From the NCBI GenBank assembly GCA_036936605.1, contig JAUPFV010000001.1:74791910-74855909 (forward strand): a DNA stretch of 64,000 nt, read 5' to 3'. Source of the DNA: Limnanthes douglasii subsp. nivea. Its lineage: Eukaryota; Streptophyta; Magnoliopsida; Brassicales; Limnanthaceae. The translations under genes and the position numbers were made by a program. The notes under the pieces were generated by a model that was not told where the DNA came from, did no database searches, and saw only the letters and a program-made list of their open reading frames with translations. How positions within the stretch are numbered: the stretch's first letter is position 1; the number at the start of each line of letters is the position of its first letter. This document shows positions 22,528 to 34,819 of the stretch, in pieces.

Positions 22528-24720
22528 TCAGACCATATTCTTAAAAGGGCCCTTGCCCATCAAAATTTCTTCTTCAAATTCCCCAATTACGTCAGCTGAG
22601 CTTCCAGTGAAACCCACTATTGACCTGTTCGAACGCTGAATCACTACTGGATTCTTCATCTGTTTATAAGAAGTTAAAAATAGGATATTGGCCGAATTGC
22701 CGGTGTCCACCAAAATTCGCCTTATGTCATTGCCTCCAATGGATGCTCTTATTACAACAACATCTTCATGGGGACCAACTATGTCTCTCAAGTCATCTTC
22801 ATCAAAAACAATGAAGAGAAAAGGAATTTGTGATTGATTGGATGTCATGCCTCCTTCCAGTTGGGTGGCTAAAGTATGTACATGCCTCTTTCTCGAATAA
22901 GCAGTTGGTGTAGTCATGGTGTCTCTCCTAAATATTGTAAGTGACTCAAAAAAGCCGATGAGTCTGGACACCGTCTTGCAACACTCTGTGATAACACCCA
23001 CCTTGTTTCGGGTTGGATTAAGATCTAAGTACTCTGATTCTACATCAAACCTTTCAATTATTACCATAGCCCCATCCGGAGTCAATGTCCCTACATTGTT
23101 TGGACCTGCTCGATGAGCATTATCAAGCCTATTTCCACTTCTTCTTTTAACATATGCCCCCAACTTCCCTCTTTCAATCAAGTTCTGTACTTCTTGTTTT
23201 AACGCGATGCAATCTTCAGTGGTATGGCCGGTATCACGATGATACTGACAAAAACTGTTATTTCGACTTTCTCTGGGTGATTGTAATGCAGTCGGCTTTC
23301 TGAAATGCACTTCATCTTTCGTTTTATCATAAATGGTAGCTACATTCTCTTTTAGTACAACAAACCACTCCAGTTGAACCCAAGGTCCTTGATTATTTCT
23401 AGATTGCTGCCTTTGAGCCGGTGTAGCTGGGTGGGATTGAGCCTTGGCCCTGTTTTGACCCTGTCCGGCTTCCTTGGCCTTATACCCGGACTGATTCTGG
23501 TTTTGATTTGGTGCAGTTGGAGCAGATCTCACCTGCCAGTGCATCCTGGTTTTCTTTATTTCATCCACATTAATCTGCTTGCCGACCTGATTCAACAAAC
23601 CTCCCCACGTCATGGCATTTTTCCTGGTTAATGAATCAGCCAAATTGCCAGGGTTCAAACCCTTCCTTAGAGAATCTATTGCTACTTGTTCAAAGTAATC
23701 AGCTAATCCATTTTTGGTGTTCACAAAACGACTTATATACTCCTTCAAAGATTCATTTGGTTCTTGGGCACAATGGATAATAATGTCTCCATTGCCCTTC
23801 ACTTCTATACTTCCAACGAATTGTCTTCGAAAGGCCACCCAAAAAGTGTCGAAATTTCTGATGCAGCCTTTTGGCAAACTATTGTACCACTTCAGAGCAC
23901 TCCCCGTAAAAGACGGGGAGAACGCTCGACAGAGCAGCTTATCATCATCATCATCATCAAAGTTCATCATAATTTTTTTAAATTGCTTTAGATGGTTATC
24001 TGGATCTTTAATACCATCATATTTTTCCATCTTTGTGCTGTCAAACCTCTTAGGAAGGTTTCCAGACAGTATCTTGGAGGACAATGGAGATTGTCTCCAA
24101 TTCCGGCCTCGACCGAACACAGTATCTTCGTTGGGAGTTACAAAGATACCTGGCTCATCATGAAAGGCAAAAAGATCCATTATCAATCGGTCTACGTGCC
24201 TCTGGCCATGGCTGTGACTATGAGACGATCCTTTACCCAGATTCCTCTTCAACCTTCTATTCCTGTCCCTTTTTCTTGAGTATTTTTTAACCAAATTCTG
24301 TTTCTTCTTAGAAAGGCCTTCATTACTGCGGGATGATAAGGATTCTTCGACTCCTTCTTCATTTGAGGAGCTGCTGGAAGATTCTGAGTCTGAATCTGAG
24401 CTCTCCACTGGTGTAGACCGGTGAGACTTCTTTGAACTATCATGAGTCTTTTTAGTGCTCACATGAGTTTTTGATGGCTCATGCTCTCTTGGATTGTTAG
24501 TATGGTGAACTACTGACACTTTTGACTTCTCTTTCACACCCATCTCTGCCCTTTTAGCAGCCCTCAAGGCATCTATCTCAATTTTTAGCCTATCTCGCTC
24601 CTCGATCGTATATTCATCGTTTTCTCCCACCACTTCTGCCAAAGCTGGTGGCACTTCCTGCTCGTCCGGATTCATCCAAACTAGTTTTTCTTGATGGTTT
24701 CGAATGCTTGATTCAGGCAC
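22528..24720 (-). CDS. Gypsy gag-protease polyprotein (730 codons, first ATG at 24675)
   Basis: Forms the particle core and processes the polyprotein in intact elements. A charged, Ser-rich N-terminus (residues 100-180) precedes the retrotransposon gag domain (about 250-345, with ALKWYNSLPKGCIRNFDTFW). A zinc-knuckle-like CQYHRDTGHTTEDC lies at 491-504 and the aspartic protease motif VDTGNSANILF at 671-681 (D672). The open frame begins upstream with a GTG at 24720, but the first ATG is codon 16 (24675). It starts within 80 bp of the 5' LTR. It is uninterrupted, unlike pol. Confidence 0.9.
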   Translation of the reverse strand: MPESSIRNHQEKLVWMNPDEQEVPPALAEVVGENDEYTIEERDRLKIEIDALRAAKRAEMGVKEKSKVSVVHHTNNPREHEPSKTHVSTKKTHDSSKKSHRSTPVESSDSDSESSSSSSNEEGVEESLSSRSNEGLSKKKQNLVKKYSRKRDRNRRLKRNLGKGSSHSHSHGQRHVDRLIMDLFAFHDEPGIFVTPNEDTVFGRGRNWRQSPLSSKILSGNLPKRFDSTKMEKYDGIKDPDNHLKQFKKIMMNFDDDDDDKLLCRAFSPSFTGSALKWYNSLPKGCIRNFDTFWVAFRRQFVGSIEVKGNGDIIIHCAQEPNESLKEYISRFVNTKNGLADYFEQVAIDSLRKGLNPGNLADSLTRKNAMTWGGLLNQVGKQINVDEIKKTRMHWQVRSAPTAPNQNQNQSGYKAKEAGQGQNRAKAQSHPATPAQRQQSRNNQGPWVQLEWFVVLKENVATIYDKTKDEVHFRKPTALQSPRESRNNSFCQYHRDTGHTTEDCIALKQEVQNLIERGKLGAYVKRRSGNRLDNAHRAGPNNVGTLTPDGAMVIIERFDVESEYLDLNPTRNKVGVITECCKTVSRLIGFFESLTIFRRDTMTTPTAYSRKRHVHTLATQLEGGMTSNQSQIPFLFIVFDEDDLRDIVGPHEDVVVIRASIGGNDIRRILVDTGNSANILFLTSYKQMKNPVVIQRSNRSIVGFTGSSADVIGEFEEEILMGKGPFKNMV

Positions 24721-24750
24721 CTTCTCCTCCCACCGTGGTCGCCAATTTGG

Positions 24751-25123
24751 TGTGGATTATTTTGGTCTAAGGGTAGTTTTGTCAGGTATTTTGTGATGTT
24801 TCAAGCATATTTAATGTTTAAGTGGTTTGTAGTGAGAGATTTGAGCTACCTGGTGTTATTCAATGCTCATTACCCTCATTAATGAAAGTGGTTGGGTATT
24901 TATACACTTAAGTATGGGCCTCATGGGTTTTCGGGTCAAACTCATGAAACCGGGTCGAATTCAAAGAACCATTAGTTTATTAAGCAGGTTAGTAATTAGC
25001 TTAGTTATAAAGTGATTAGTTTTTAATACTTTAGTCCTGTTCGGATGGTTCAGTGGGTGGTTTTTGTCTGAATTGCCCCTGTCCGGTTTCTACAGTGAGT
25101 GATGAGAAAAACCAGACTTATCA
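24751..25123 (-). repeat. 5' LTR of the Gypsy element
   Basis: On the minus strand it begins TGATAAGTCTGG and ends AATCCACA, giving TG...CA ends. It is 373 bp and abuts the primer-binding region at 24730-24750. Confidence 0.93.
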
Positions 25124-25128
25124 ATCCC

Positions 25129-25600
25129 ATATTCAAGACCCAAGATTTCATTGAGACAAAAAAAAATAGTACTAAAAATTATGATTTCAAATTTATTTAA
25201 CATAATATGCATTGGGATGACAGGGTATCACCATCACATTTGGAATAGTATAAAAAATATTTTGTTGAGTAAAATTGTAAAAACTATTATCAAAACTTTA
25301 TATTTTTTCTATCAAATATTTTTCTACATACTTCTAGATCATTATTTATAAAATAATTGGGACGGTGGTGTATCAGTGGAATCAAATATAAGTTTATAAA
25401 ACAAAACCAATCAATTCGACATTCTAAACAATTTGACATGGTATGCTAATTTAATATTTTTTATCATATCAAAAAATTTAGTAAAGTAATAGTATATTTT
25501 TGTCTTTTAATTGAAGAGGCAAGTGTTGTCTCTTCCGTATTTTGTTACTTGGATCAAGTTATAAGAGGCCAAAACATAAAATATCTTATCGAGTATTTAA
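25129..25600. other. AT-rich spacer
   Basis: Resumes the sequence interrupted by the Gypsy insertion at 15063. No gene or clear repeat. Confidence 0.5.
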
Positions 25601-28008
25601 TTACATGAATTATTTTAGAGAGACGCCAACATATTAGTGCCGCCTAAAACATGCAGTTTTTTAGCGATCTAATTCCAGTCATCAGACTTGTGGTTGATGA
25701 AAGATTTGAAATCCTTAGTGAAGTTGAAAGTAGAAGGTTAATTAAAACTTCAGGAGGAAAATCCTCTTCAATCTCTAAGATAATTTGATGAGGAACTTTT
25801 GATAGTTGATTTGCAGCAAAAACTTTCCCGTTTGATTATAAATCTTTATCTTATCCAGATTTATATTTGGATATTGTGGCAGATATATCATCAATTGAGT
25901 CATCCTTTCAGGTGATTTGATTGAGTATTTGTTGAAGAGCAGATAATATAACCTTTAGCATTTTCTAGAACAGAGCTACACCAAGAGATTATTGATAGGT
26001 AAGAGTTCATGCAAAAATTAATTTGGTTAATTTTTTTATGGAGGATTGATAGATAAGATAAAATTTAGGAATTGATATCATTATGTATAATTCTTGAGAT
26101 AAAGTCATTAGGAAACTGTTATGGCTCTTTGATGAAGCTAAGCTCGATGTTGTCTAGTAGAGAAATTACTCTTAGTTGATTAGGTCTTTGAGCTTCATCC
26201 ATGTCTATCTTATATTTGCATTTATTTGTCTATTTTTCCAACCAATTCGCCGTTGTATTTTGTTCAATGTTAATGTGTGATATAATCATATTCGATGATA
26301 AGAGTTTCTTGCAATAATCTAATATAAACTTTAGAAACCAGTGAGATTTATTAGTTAGAATCATAGTTAATATCACTTTAGAGTCTGTCTTAATATCTAT
26401 TTGAGAGATTTTTGTTTTCCGGCAAAGAAGAAGGCCATCAAGAAGAGCTCGAGCTTTTGAAATTATATGACTTTGTTTGTCATATGTTCTTTCAATTACA
26501 ACTTTAATGTATCATTTGGTATCTCTAATAATAGCATTACATGTAGCTTCCTAAATTTGAGAGTAAGAGGCATTTGTATGTAATTTTGGTATTGGTCACA
26601 GTAGGTGGAGACCATTGGATAACAAGTTAATATCTTTAGACCATAATTTTATTTTGAATAGATTTTCTATGTTCAACTCGAGTATAGCTGGCTTGAATTC
26701 AAGAATTATAGCATTATCAGATGTACTTGGTTGATTAAACTTCACGTTGTTTCTATGATGCCAAATAATCCAGCAAATGGTTGAGGGTAGATTGGTTCTA
26801 ATATGAATGTTACTAGAAGAAAAACTAAATTGATTCTTATTATTTGAGTCAATGACATGTGCCTGCCAATTTTAAGATTGAACATGTTACAAAAGAACTA
26901 CCAAACATGCTGTGACTTGTTATATAAAACAAATATGTGATGTATTGATTCAATACTTTCACAATATTGACATTTGGATGCTAGAGATATGTTTTTGTGT
27001 TGAATAATAGTATCAACATATACCTAATTATGAAGAAGCCTCCATAGCAGAATGGAGAAGATCTTAGGCATGACAGAATTCCAAGTTATCTTGTAGACCA
27101 TAGATAGAGTTTACTTATTTTCAGTTATTTCATGTATATTTAATGTATAATTTCCTAGAATCATTGATTGCCTAGTGGATTTTATCTTCCACAAGATCCT
27201 TGATTGAAAGCTTTATGATTATGTTAATATTAAACTGAGTTACTAATGAAAGTAACTTACGAAGATTCCAGCCTCCATCAACCTAAAAGTCTTGGAATTT
27301 ATCTTGAGTATACCAAGTTGTCTCATTGATGTCTGTTATGTTTATTAATAGTTTGTTATTGCACCACCGATTTAGCCAAAATTCCAATTCCCCATGACCT
27401 AAGGTCTAGTAGATAAATCCTTCAACTATGTTTCTTACATCAAATAGTCTCTTCTATACTTGGGATCTTTTCCTAGTTAATTGCACTTGCATATGGTAAT
27501 AGGTAGAACAATAACTATTTTGCATGAATTTGGCCCATAGACTTTTGTTCTCTCTGAATTTGTACCAAACCTTACAAGAATATGTAAGTTAAATATATTC
27601 AAATTTTATAATATTTAATTCTCCTTTCGTGTAGGGTTTACTCAACTTACTCCAGCTAGATCACTCCATATCTCTATGGATTTATGAGGTACCCCAAAGG
27701 CATCTGCTACATATTGCTTCAAACCTTATAATGACAGAGTTAGGGATCAAAGATTTTTGGATATGATACATGGGAATGACCAGTTCTACATTCTAAACAA
27801 ATGTTAATCTTCCTCCACATTAAAGTAAGGTATGGTCCAAATCCTGAGTTTTTCTTCTGACTTTATTAAGGATATCTTTATACTGAATTGTTATGCATTT
27901 ATGATGAATAGTTAATCCCAAATATTTCAATGAATATCTATGGAGTTTGAAGAATAGTTATGCATTTATGGTATGTGACATTGATGAAGAAATGATGCAT
28001 GTTGATTT

Positions 28009-28251
28009 TCATTTATTGATCAATTTCCCAGTTAGCTCTTGATACTTGATAATGAAGTTGTAGATTTTATTGACACTAGAGCTTGATCCATTAGAGAAGA
28101 TGATTATATCATCAACGAAAGCCAAACTAGGAACCATGATAAAACTAGTAGTTTTGTATCTCATATTAAGTTGGTCTTGAAAAAATTTCTTGAGACCTCT
28201 AATAAGAAATTCCTCCGCCAAAATGAATAGACTAGGCGAGATATGATCCAT
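28009..28251 (-). pseudogene. LINE reverse transcriptase fragment
   Basis: Reads ISPSLFILAEEFLIRGLKKF and PSLAFVDDIIIFSNGSSSS. FVDD replaces the usual FADD of L1 elements and the frame is broken on both sides. Confidence 0.85.
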
Positions 28252-28550
28252 TGTTTAACACCATTAGATGATTTGCAATAAAATTTAGCTTCATTATTGA
28301 TGATGACAGAAAACCTGACGTCATTGATTGCGTTCTTAATTAAGTTAGTGAACTTTCAATTAAAACTAAAAGCAGTACAAATTTGAGTGATAAACAATAT
28401 TGAAACTCATCAAAAGCTTTGGCCATGCCCAATTTCAAGATCATATTTCCTCCTCTAGATTTCCTATTAATATTGTATGCAATTTTCTTAGTATGAGAAT
28501 GTTTTATGAATGCTTCTACCCCTTACAAATCCATTTTGTATAAGATATTT

Positions 28551-28964
28551 TTATGTATAAAGGGGAGTGATCACACCCCGTTCTAGCCATATGCGTAACA
28601 GTTGTGTTGGAAAAATAATATGACCATGCTGAATTGTACAGACTCTGGCCAACCACTTCCATTTATGGGTGTTAGTCCAAGTGTATTTTGATCTAGAGTA
28701 GCCAACGTCCATGACATTGCAGTCACTGGTTGTGTTGTTAAAGTCTTCAATACTTCTTAGACATATAGTGGAGCAAAAGAATTTCCCATAAGGATGAACA
28801 ATGGAATTAAAATCACCTATTAAGATCCATTCATTTGTTAGGTCATCAACAACTTTTAGCCTGTTCCATATAGTAATCCTTAGGTCCTTTGAACATTTTG
28901 CATAAATAGTAAAGACCAATAATTCCTTATCAAACCTTAACATGAAGCAAATGATCATGATCAA
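28551..28964 (-). pseudogene. LINE endonuclease fragment
   Basis: Contains WILIGDFNSIVHPYGK and SKYTWTNTHKW, the conserved GDFN and YTW motifs of the L1 apurinic-type endonuclease. It is open for 137 codons. Confidence 0.8.
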
Positions 28965-29348
28965 GAAAATGATGCATAATTAAGTTATAATTCCAAAATA
29001 CCCAGATCTTGTTTGATGTATTAGATATTGCATTATGAAATCCCATAAATTTTACCAATTTTGTTCAAATGAGAATTGAAAATCATTATTTTTTTAATTA
29101 TGAAAAATTATATATTCTCAAATCTTATAATTGATTTTACTTTTCTCTTTGTACCCTCATTGACAATCCTTCGTACGTTCCAGCACAAAATTGATAAAAT
29201 CATTTAGTTGAGCAAGTATGAGGCATGTTAGACCTTTTGGTTTGAACTACTTTGGTTGGATTGATTCATAATGTACTATTTGTTTTCGTATCCTTTCCTT
29301 TCTTGTTATTCAGGAATTTTTAAATTTTTCTCATATATGGCAGTGACT

Positions 29349-29870
29349 TTATGATTTCTCTGCAGTTTTTTGTTGAGTGTTGTTATTAGAAATTTGATTA
29401 GATTGTTGTTCTTTAACTTGAATCAGATCGTCTTGCTTTAATTGTTTACAATTCTTAGTATTATGACCCATGTGAAAACACTCAGAATAATAATTATGTT
29501 TGTCTCCATATGTGACCTTGATCCATAATCCTTCAGGATTTCTAAAGGTAACATAAATTCTGTCCAAAAGAGGTTTTGATAGATCCAATTCCACCCAGGC
29601 CTTGCAACAGTTGTACATGGAATGGTTTTTGATTGGAACCCAAATATCAATAGGATTTCTAATGGTTTTGGCTAGAGTTCTGATTGTATCCTGATTGTAT
29701 AGGAAGTGAGGTATGTTACTTATGGTTAACCAAACATGTGTGACGGGTGACTCTCTTCTTGGATAAAAATTAGGAGTCCACTTAAGTATGCGCATTGTGT
29801 GTTTACCCACTATCCAAACAGATCTTCTCCATACTCTTTTAATGTCTTTATGTAAATCTAATTTTATCAT
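29349..29870 (-). pseudogene. LINE ORF1 fragment with zinc knuckle
   Basis: A DUF4283-type region (VWLTISNIPHFLYNQDTIRT, DIWVPIKN, CCKAWVELDL) is followed by a knuckle YYSECFHMGHNTKNC in which the first Cys is replaced by Tyr. It binds element RNA in intact relatives. Confidence 0.8.
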
Positions 29871-30480
29871 TAGATGACTTGGATCCCAAAGAGGTAAACT
29901 TTATTTTCGTTTGAAATTTAGAGACTAAAAAAACTTTTGTATCCCATTCATTAGTGGCCTTCCAGTAGAAAATTCCCTTATTAATGTATGCTTGAACATT
30001 GACTATAATAAAATTTTGTCTTGTTGCTGGAAGTCTACAGAGATGTAGTCATCTTGTTCCTGTATTTTAACATTATCACGAACAAGAACCTTAAGATTAA
30101 TTCTAACTATATAAGAAAAGTTCTTTTGTTGATTTGAATTTTGCCATTCCATTGCTAATCTCACTCAGTGATTGTTTTGTTGTTCAAATACAGGATTTGA
30201 TCTAAGTGTTGAGTATTATGATAGATTCGATGATGAATTCTCTAATTGTTTTGAAGGGTACGACTGGTTGAGAGATGAAAATTCTTGAATAGAAACATCT
30301 TGATTTGCAGTATTTCTTGATTGTAAAATTACTGAATTCTTGTTTTGGTGAAGATCCGATACATATCTTATGATCTTATTAGAATAAAAGCTTGGTTACT
30401 GATAACGTAGTAATTGTTTCTCACCAGCACGGGGTTCCTCCTGCTGTTGTTGGTTCATAAGATAAAAACATATATTCAAA

Positions 30481-30919
30481 TAAAATTTAATGAAAGAAAA
30501 AAAACTGATTACAAAAAACAAATATGATCTAGAAAAAAGATATTTATAACATTTTTACACTATTTAAATATATATTTATGTTCAAATTAAATCAAACAAA
30601 TAAACTTGATAAAACACCTCAATTTTTTTAAACACTAATATTCATATTAAATTTAAGTTAGAAGAATAAATTAAATATATTTTACACTTTTGAACCCCAC
30701 CTAAACATTCATAATCATATTATCCACAACTTAAATGATATACCTACGAAACGATTGCAATTGTTAACTACATATTTATATTTTATATTTAAATTAAAGC
30801 AAACCTATATACTTGACACTTTTAAAATCCATATAACCATTTGTATCCATTAAAAATTTACCAAATACTCTCACTTTCTCACAACATGTATAATTATTAT
30901 CTGACTTGATATAATTTAA
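30481..30919. other. AT-rich spacer
   Basis: No gene is visible. It ends with ATAATTTAA (30911-30919), the left target duplication of the next element. Confidence 0.55.
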
Positions 30920-32027
30920 AGGAATTGCTAAAAAAAAATCCAAAACTACTCCGCGAAGTCGCCTTTTTCTGTTTTTCAATATTTACAAAATTGTCACTAG
31001 GTAAAAAATCCAAAAAGTCCTTAGAAGTTCATTTAATTACGTTTTATGCCATTATTTACTTCATGAAGTTGCAAACATAAAATCTACCATAACCTAACAT
31101 TTTACTTCCTAAAACTCACTAAAATCATAAAAACTCAAAACTTAAACTAACCAAAACTCTTTTTTTTCAACTTTGTAAAACTTAATTAAATGTTAACAAA
31201 ACTTGACGAAATGGTAACAAAACTTGTTTTTCTACAAACCAATATGAACATTGACCCTTGTATCTTTCTGTTTTTCTGAAAAAAATAATTTTAAAAAGAA
31301 AATAAAAAAATATCCGTTTCCGCCAGACGATGGCGTCCAGGTGGTGTTCTTCGTCATCATCCTGTCGAAGAAGATGGTACTTTCCGCCGGGCAAATGACG
31401 TACACGATGGTGCTGACGCCATTGCATGGCGTACAGACCCCTGTTTCCGCCATGCAATGGCGTCAGCACTATCGTGTGCGCCATTGCATTGGCGGACAGA
31501 CCTGTATCAGATCTGTATCGTTTTTTTTCCAATTTTTTTAACATTTATCTTTCAATTTTGTCCATTTTTGTAATTTTTTTAGTAGGTTATCATTTATTAA
31601 AGACTTATACTAACTAAAAACAATATAAATTTAAAGTAAAACAAAATACCCATTATGGTTTAAGAAACCTTTCGAAAACTAAGATCTAAATATGTTTTTT
31701 TTGCAAATAAGTCATTTAAGTGTTAGGATATATGATTAAGTGGTTTTGAACGCAATGAGTAACATTTTAATTGATAATGATAGTATTACCTTCTTTAGTT
31801 TTAGTTTTAGTTCTTTATGTTTAGAGAGAGAAAGTAGAGAGAAGGTAGAGAAATTATATTTTTTTTGGAAATTATGGTAACTTCACGGAGTAATTTCTTC
31901 TATTTATACGATTTCGTGAAGGACAAAATCATCAAAAAAAATAACTTCACGGAGTAATTTTTAAAATTCAAAAAAGGCGACTTCGCGGAATAGTTTTGAC
32001 TTTTTTTTAGCAATTCCCATAATTTAA
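30911..32027. mobile_element. Mutator-like miniature element with central hairpin ('MU-B')
   Basis: Element 30920-32018 is flanked by a perfect 9-bp target duplication ATAATTTAA (30911-30919 and 32019-32027), the Mutator superfamily signature. Terminal inverted repeats of about 47 bp match: GGAATTGCTAAAAAAAA at each end, then ACTCCGCGAAGTCGCC (left) against its inverse GGCGACTTCGCGGAATAG (right). Further copies of CTTCACGGAGTAA occur at about 31882 and 31942. The centre is GC-rich with a 30-bp-arm hairpin at 31402-31477. It has no transposase, so it moves, if at all, with a partner elsewhere. Short ORFs on both strands of the centre look accidental. Confidence 0.85.
31402..31477. repeat. 30-bp inverted repeat (hairpin)
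   Basis: Arms 31402-31431 and 31448-31477 pair with one mismatch around a 16-base loop; the inner 22 bp are perfect (GTGCTGACGCCATTGCATGG... and its complement). A third, imperfect copy of GCGCCATTGCATTGGCGG follows at 31479. The stem length is in the range of small-RNA precursors. Confidence 0.92.
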
Positions 32028-32541
32028 TTGTTAGGTAAACGAGATACCCTGTCCACATATAAAAAACATCAATGAAGTAAAAGCTCAAATTTTGGGTCCA
32101 AGTGGGTTTTGCTTCGGGCTTTAATACTTAAATTTTGTTACTGCAACTAATATATCTAACTTTAAAAAATCAAACAAAAACAACTAAATTGAACAGCCCA
32201 TTTATATATGGTTGAATTAGGGAGAATTCCACCCACATATAGAGCATATTTAATTTTAAATAGAACAATATAAAAAATATAAAAATACAAAATATAAGTA
32301 AATTTGCCCTATTCAAATTTCTTAATTAGGGTATCAAATTTAAGCGGCATTTTATAATTTTAAATATTTTTTGAGTTTTTTGAAGTGATCTTCTATAAGA
32401 ATCATTAACTATAAATCATTTAATATTTTAATCGTTTTTTCTGAAAATAATGTTTCTCTTTAAGAGAGCTCAATTTTTAACGAGAAAGTTCTATCTAATT
32501 TTAATATTATAGTATTGAATATTATGTACATGTACTACATA

Positions 32542-32590
<49 letters not shown>

Positions 32591-32600
32591 CCAAATGAAT
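32028..32600. other. AT-rich spacer with (TA)n microsatellite
   Basis: A (TA)21-22 run occupies 32545-32587. Otherwise no gene or clear repeat. Confidence 0.85.
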
Positions 32601-34095
32601 GTAGTTTAGAAAAATCATAGAACATGCTCACAGTAGCAAACCAAAGATGTTAAAACAAAATCATAGGCAATGTTTTTGGTAAAATCGGAAAGCAAGTTGT
32701 TACAATAACCTATATAATATTCGAGATCAATAAATTTGATCAAACATTACATAAAATTTAGTTATAACAAACTTGTACCACATTAACACATCATGTATTC
32801 TTCAGTTAAACCCTTTCCAATATACTAAATCTATACATGTTGATTTCAAGATAACAACCGAAGCTTTAGCTTCCTCGTAAACAACTTCCCAAAGTCGTAG
32901 TGTCAAGGCTTAGCTTCAACGGAGAATTAACTTTATACAAAACTTAAATCATACCAAACCTGAATTTGTTGCTAAGGTTGCAACCTTATACTGGCCAAAA
33001 CCGACTACATTGAATCCAAAATCTTATATAAGCTGAAGCCATTCATAAGACCTACAACCTTATAGTAGCCATAAACTTTAAAAGTGGGACCAAAATTTCA
33101 TGTTGAGTATGCTCCATATTCGGGTCACTTCACTTAAAGCCTATAGTTAACGATTCTTCACATAGACTTTTAGTGACTCAAAAATCTATTTCCCCGATGT
33201 TCCAATTACTATTTTCCAAAATGATTCATTTCACTTGCATTCCAAACTCGAATAAGTCACATACAATAGGTGAACATTGAATCTGACAATACCTTTGTTA
33301 GACAATCTAAAGCATTATATTCACTTGCAATATTTGCAATCTTAACTTGCTCTTTCTTCACCATATCTTATATCTTAGCTGAAATGAAAATTCATATCTA
33401 TATGTTTTGTCTTCTCGTGTACCTTAGGATTCTTCATCAAGTCAAGATCATTAGCATTATCACAAAACAAGTTTATTTCCTACTCTATACACTAATCTCA
33501 CTTAGCAATCTTTTTAACCATAAGGCTTCCTTCATTGCATCACTTACAACCATTTATTAAGATTTTGTATGACAAATAAAAACCTTATGAAGACTAATTC
33601 CCAACCAATAATTTCCCTAAATATTATAAATAGATAGTCTAAAGTTGACTTCTATGTATCAATAAAACCTCCATAATCAGAGCTTGTATACCCTATAAGC
33701 ACCTCATCATATCTATGCTTCTGATTATAAGGCATTCCAACATCTAATATACCATTTAACATCTAATAAACCATTTAAGAGCATCAGAGTGAGGCATCAT
33801 TGGATCAACAATAAATCTATTTGAAATACTAATTAAATACGCAAGATCAAATAAAATTCAAATCATAACATACATGATGCTTATGCTGATATTTATCTTA
33901 GGTATCTCCTGCATGAACTTCTTATATATTATTGGTTAGAGTAAAGTTTAAAAGAAGAACCGATGAAAGTTTCAACAGCTCTAGCTTTGCACATTTCAAA
34001 TTTTCTAGAACACCTTATGTATGTATTATTTTTAGATGATAAGAAATAACCTCTTATTCGGTTCATCTGAATGTTTATTCCAAAAATATAACTAT

Positions 34096-34819
34096 GATCG
34101 ACTAACCCATGTGCAAGTGCTGTTCACATGGAACCTTTTTCCTTTTTGGCCTTCAAAGTTCTCATTTGAATATATGCTACTACCACGAAGATCTACACCG
34201 ACAGCCGCTCCGCCGAGCTCACGCCTTAGGTTTTGTAGCGACCGTCGCGCCCTCCTACTGATCGAAGCCTAGCCCTTTCCTTGACGGTCGGGTAAAGGTT
34301 ACGCGCTTAAGCGCCATCCATTTTTGGGGCTAGTTGATTAAACAAGTGAGTTGTTACACAGTCCTTAGCGAATTTCGACTTCCATGAACATCGTCCTGCT
34401 CTCTAAATTGACCAACACCCTTTGTGGGATCTAGGTTAGCTCGTAGTTGGTCATTGTAACCCGACTTCTAATTCATCCGACATCGCCAGTTCCGCTGACA
34501 AAAAATGACCCACTTGGAGCCCTTGATTCCGTAGGATGGATGAAAAAAGCAACCATCTCGTCCTACCTATTTAAATTTTGAGAATAGGTTGAGGGTATTA
34601 CGTCCCAGTTGCCTCTAATCATTGGCTTTACTCGATAGAACTCACATCCGAGCTTCAGCTATCCTTAAGGAAACTTCGGAGGGAACCAACTACTAGATGG
34701 TGCGATTAGTTTTTCGCCTCTATATCCAAGTCAGACGAATGATTTGCACGTTAGTATCGCTGTGGGCCTCCACCAGAGTTTCCTCTAGCTTCGCCATGCT
34801 CAGGCATAGTTCACCATCT
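34096..34819 (-). pseudogene. 26S rRNA fragment (about 720 nt)
   Basis: The minus strand matches the plant large-subunit rRNA without a break I can see. It reads GATGGTGAACTATGCCTGAG at the start, then CATCTAGTAGTTGGTTCCCT, later GACTGTGTAACAACTCACTT, and ends AACAGCACTTGCACATGGGT followed by TAGTCGATC. It covers roughly the second quarter of the molecule. Scattered substitutions, many of C-to-T type, and the lack of flanking rDNA show it is a dead insert. It sits inside a Copia remnant. Confidence 0.93.

Larger units (their letters stand above)
15064..25128 (-). mobile_element. full-length Gypsy retrotransposon (Tat-type), 10.06 kb, with 5-bp target duplication
   Basis: Two direct LTRs (15069-15444 and 24751-25123) are flanked by ATCCC at 15064-15068 and 25124-25128, a perfect 5-bp target duplication. 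The coding strand is minus: gag-protease, RT, RNase H-type domain, integrase, then an antisense gene on the plus strand, then the 3' LTR. The archaeal-type second RNase H and the extra antisense ORF are traits of the plant Tat lineage. A polypurine tract (AAAAAGGGGCT on the minus strand) abuts the 3' LTR at 15445-15460. The primer-binding region beside the 5' LTR reads TTGGCGACCACGGTGGG on the minus strand; I cannot assign the tRNA. LTRs differ at many positions, so the insertion is not very recent. Confidence 0.93.
25600..30480 (-). mobile_element. LINE (L1-type), near full length but decayed
   Basis: Read on the minus strand from a likely ORF1 start near 30456 (MNQQQQEEPRAGEK) through ORF1 with a DUF4283-like domain and zinc knuckle (29870-29349), endonuclease (28964-28551), reverse transcriptase (about 28251-28009 and neighbours), the zf-RVT region (about 27300-26700) and RNase H (about 26620-26250). 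Stops and frameshifts throughout. The 3' end is not sharply placed and no poly-A tail is seen. Confidence 0.8.

Noticed and set aside
31182..31544. Overlapping ORFs on both strands of the MU-B core
   Set aside because: Both arms of the hairpin are open in several frames; no homology recognised.
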